Part shown: positions 61,645 through 64,000 of the stretch, in pieces
Layout of the letters: every line of letters starts with the position of its first letter
How positions within the stretch are numbered: position 1 is the stretch's first letter
NCBI GenBank assembly: GCA_963691835.1
Contig: OY829383.1
Location: forward strand, 2,914,001 to 2,978,000
Direction: 5' to 3'
From: G963691835 sp963691835
Lineage (GTDB): Bacteria > Pseudomonadota > Alphaproteobacteria > Thalassobaculales > Thalassobaculaceae
DNA length: 64,000 bases
The notes under the pieces: generated by a model
What the model saw: the letters and a program-made list of their open reading frames with translations, nothing else
Databases searched by the model: none
What the model was told of the DNA's origin: nothing
Translations under genes and position numbers: made by a program

Positions 61645-63701
61645 CCGCCGACCGGTGCCGTCGCCGCATCGAGCCATGCGCGGACAGGGGCATCGCTCTC
61701 CCGGTCCAATCGTGGCATTAGCGTCTCCCGGACCCACCGGTGATAGTCGTTGAGCCACACGGTCTCGGCCTCGGTAAGGAGGTCCGGGTCGATCAGGCGT
61801 CTGTCGATGGGCGCCAGTGTGATGGTCTCAAAGCCGAGCATGGGCCGGTCGCCGCCGTCGATCGCACGCTCTTCGACCACGATCAGGTTCTCGATCCGGA
61901 TGCCAAAGGCCCCAGCGGCGTAATAGCCCGGTTCGTTCGAGAGCATCATGCCCGGCTCCAGACCGACCGTGTTGGGTCCCTTTGAGATCCGCTGCGGCCC
62001 CTCATGCACCCCAAGGTAAGTTCCAACCCCATGGCCGGTGCCGTGATCGAAGTCGAGACCCGCCGACCACAGCGGCGCACGGGCAAGCGCGTCGATCTGG
62101 CTGCCGGTGGTGTTCTTGGGAAAGCACAGCGTCGCGATCGCGATATGGCCCTTCAGCACGCGCGTGAAACGATCACGCTCGATGGCGCCGGGGGTGCCGA
62201 TCGCCACGGTCCGGGTGATGTCCGTGGTGCCGTCCAGATACTGGGCGCCGCTGTCGACGAGGTAGAGCTCGTTCATACCGAAAGCGCGGTTGGTTTCCGG
62301 CAAGACCCTGTAATGGACAATCGCGCCATTGGGGCCAGAGCCCGAGATCGTCTCGAAGCTCACATCCCTGAACAGCGGGTCTTCCGCCCGGAACGAGCGA
62401 AGGCGCTCGGCAACCCCGATCTCGTCCAAGGAAGCGCCATCCGAGACAGCACCATCCAGCCAGTGCAGGAACCGGACGAAGGCGGCGCCGTCCCGGATGT
62501 GAGCTTCCCGTGTGCCCGCTAGCTCCGTCGCATTCTTGCGGGCCTTTGGCAGCAGAACCGGATCGCTCTCCTTGACGACCGTCGCGCCGGCGCCACGCAG
62601 GCTGTCGGCGAGCCGCGCGGGGCTTGTCGCTGGATCGACAAGCACGCTCTTCTTCGCTTCGCCAAGCGCTTTCAGACCGGCGTCGAGGTCGCTCAACGGT
62701 CTGACTTCGACGGCGTTGCCTAGGTGGACCCGAGTGCGGGAGACGATCTTCCGCGTATCGGCGAACAAGGATGCCGTTCCGTCTTTTGACAGGATGGCAA
62801 AGGACAGCGGCAGCGGCGTGTTCGGAACATCGCCCCCCCGGACATTGAAGAGCCACGCGATGCTCTCGGGCGCGGACAGAACGACGGCATCCCCTCCGGC
62901 ATTCTCCACTGCGTCGCCGATCCGTTTACGCTTATCGCTGCTGCTCTCGCCCGTATAGGTGTCCGCATGAGGCACGATCGGGGAGATCGGTTCCGAGGGT
63001 TTCCCTGTCCAAAGAGGGTCGATCGGATTGTGGTCCAAGGCCTTGAGCGACCCGCCGCGCGCCTCGACCATCGACCGCCAGCGGTCCACATCCCCTTCCG
63101 TATGAAGCCAGGGATCATAGGCGAGCGTACCCCCCTCTGGCAGGGCGTCAGCAATGAATTCGGAGGCCGGTTCCTCGGTCACATGCCGGATTTCGAAGGC
63201 ATCCGCGTTCACCTGGTCCCGGATCTGAAGGGTGTACCGGCCGTCCGTGAAAACGGCGGCCCGGCCGACCAAAACAACGGCGAGCCCCGCCGAGCCCGTA
63301 AATCCGGTCAGCCAGGCAACCCGGTGCGCGGAAGCGGGAATGTACTCGGACTGATGGGCATCCGCCCGCGGCACGATGAAGCCGTCGACGCCCAGATCCG
63401 ACAGGGCGGCCCTCAGATCCGCCAGTCGTGAGGCGGGCGCCGGTGACACAATCCCGCCCTCTCCGGCACTCTCCGCCATGGCGTTCAGCATGCGCCCGGT
63501 TGCGGCGATAAGATCGTCGTCCGGCTCATCGCCCAAGAGCTCTGACCAGCGCGCGGGGTCGTCGGCGCGGGGGGCTGCGACGACGCCGGCCAACAGTTCC
63601 TCGAACTCCGCCAGCGAAGGGCCTGGACGGCTTTTCAGCAAGGCATCGGACAGTGCTGCCCGGGCTTGTTCAAGGTCTGTCACGACAGGGCTCCCAGCCA
63701 T
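61641..63701 (-). CDS. pepP: Xaa-Pro aminopeptidase (M24B, AMPP)
   Basis: A protein of about 687 aa. Creatinase-like N-domains occupy about residues 100-375, and the M24 catalytic domain has LYLVDSGAQYLDGTTDITRT (metal Asp pair), GTGHGVGTYLGVHEGP (metal His) and LSNEPGYY. It removes N-terminal residues before proline. The first 95 residues are an extra acidic segment not seen in most homologues. ATG 63701 is given; the GTG at 63683, with GGGAG 7 nt upstream, is an equally strong start and would make it 681 aa. Confidence 0.9.
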   Translation of the reverse strand: MAGSPVVTDLEQARAALSDALLKSRPGPSLAEFEELLAGVVAAPRADDPARWSELLGDEPDDDLIAATGRMLNAMAESAGEGGIVSPAPASRLADLRAALSDLGVDGFIVPRADAHQSEYIPASAHRVAWLTGFTGSAGLAVVLVGRAAVFTDGRYTLQIRDQVNADAFEIRHVTEEPASEFIADALPEGGTLAYDPWLHTEGDVDRWRSMVEARGGSLKALDHNPIDPLWTGKPSEPISPIVPHADTYTGESSSDKRKRIGDAVENAGGDAVVLSAPESIAWLFNVRGGDVPNTPLPLSFAILSKDGTASLFADTRKIVSRTRVHLGNAVEVRPLSDLDAGLKALGEAKKSVLVDPATSPARLADSLRGAGATVVKESDPVLLPKARKNATELAGTREAHIRDGAAFVRFLHWLDGAVSDGASLDEIGVAERLRSFRAEDPLFRDVSFETISGSGPNGAIVHYRVLPETNRAFGMNELYLVDSGAQYLDGTTDITRTVAIGTPGAIERDRFTRVLKGHIAIATLCFPKNTTGSQIDALARAPLWSAGLDFDHGTGHGVGTYLGVHEGPQRISKGPNTVGLEPGMMLSNEPGYYAAGAFGIRIENLIVVEERAIDGGDRPMLGFETITLAPIDRRLIDPDLLTEAETVWLNDYHRWVRETLMPRLDRESDAPVRAWLDAATAPVGG

Positions 63702-63962
63702 TTCAAGAGTGGTTTTGACGATATTTCGAGGGGGTCGCTCCGGCAAGCGGTCGAATGGTTTCGAATTGCTTCAGGGGCGACGTTCTGAGCCCCAAATTTG
63801 CCTGCTTCCGACCTATGCGAAAACTGCATTCCTGGGATGCGATCATCACGCTACCAGACCGACTTATTGAAGCATATCTGGCGTTTATCGGAACGGCGCG
63901 AAGCCGCTTCCCCTAACCATCGGGCCGGTGCCCCGAGTTGCACCGAGAAAGGATCGAGGACA
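63702..63962. other. Intergenic region upstream of the last gene
   Basis: About 260 bp containing the shared upstream regions of the leftward aminopeptidase and the rightward partial gene. An AAGGA ribosome site sits at 63950-63954. I see no further feature. Confidence 0.4.
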
Positions 63963-64000
63963 ATGGAAAACGTTCAAAACGCAACCGTCGCCGTCACCAA
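63963..64000 (+). CDS. 5' end of an unidentified gene (partial)
   Basis: The first 12 codons, beginning MENVQNATVAVT, preceded by AAGGA 8 nt upstream of the ATG. The window ends here, so the product cannot be identified. Confidence 0.5.
   Translation, partial: MENVQNATVAVT

Overview
The window is one GC-rich bacterial chromosomal segment. Its gene content points to an alphaproteobacterium, most likely a free-living, probably marine, Rhodospirillales-type heterotroph. The evidence is a CarD / 7Fe ferredoxin / S4 protein / SUV3-like helicase / RpoH neighbourhood, zinc-free L31 and L36, branched-chain-type ABC and TRAP transporters, and a non-pyrrolysine MttB homologue. I see no tRNA, rRNA, CRISPR array, phage, transposase or plasmid gene. 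This is mostly ordinary chromosome with a few unusual loci.

Layout. 1-8.5 kb: a receiver-domain protein, an HpcH/HpaI aldolase, an EamA exporter, a methyltransferase, rpmJ, a lone glcF followed by two small envelope genes, an MFS carrier and an SDR. 8.6-16.2 kb: a complete livKHMGF-type uptake system, then an aldolase divergent from an Ldh_2 dehydrogenase, and a PAS_5 protein. 16.4-29 kb: the stress and information-processing block. It holds a tiny basic ORF without a usable stop codon that converges on rpoH, then rpoH, a degenerate PPP-fold phosphatase, carD, fdxA, a TerB protein, a DUF938 methyltransferase, ppk2, a class V aminotransferase, an S4 protein, the helicase and, divergently, htpG with a heat-shock-type promoter. 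29-32.8 kb: small secreted and hypothetical proteins, a two-block pentapeptide-repeat protein and a threonine aldolase. 33.1-40.8 kb: a TRAP transporter with oversized membrane subunits, an MttB-family methyltransferase and an SDR. 40.9-46.7 kb: an RraA-like protein coupled to a glycosyltransferase, a sulfurtransferase, an EamA exporter and an ABC exporter. 46.8-48.9 kb: rpmE, a nuclease-fold protein and two tandem 103-residue paralogues. 48.9-52.4 kb: a putative organosulfonate locus (MFS carrier, two-subunit sulfopyruvate-decarboxylase-like enzyme, sulfolactaldehyde-reductase-like dehydrogenase). 52.4-59.7 kb: a stand-alone 2-oxoglutarate-dehydrogenase-type E1, then a DMSO-reductase-family molybdoenzyme, SDR, MaoC-like protein and Ogt in one tight operon. 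59.7-64 kb: a secreted protein, a class III aminotransferase, an Xaa-Pro aminopeptidase and the first codons of another gene.

The observations most worth following up are: (i) the small ORF at 16472, which reads into the terminator it shares with rpoH without meeting a stop codon and resembles ArfA-type ribosome-rescue peptides; (ii) two 63-nt palindromic elements with identical architecture whose first three bases are the TAG stop of the preceding gene; (iii) the sulfonate locus; (iv) the TRAP permease with a cytoskeleton-like coiled-coil tail of about 340 residues; (v) a PPP-fold protein with its metal ligands replaced.
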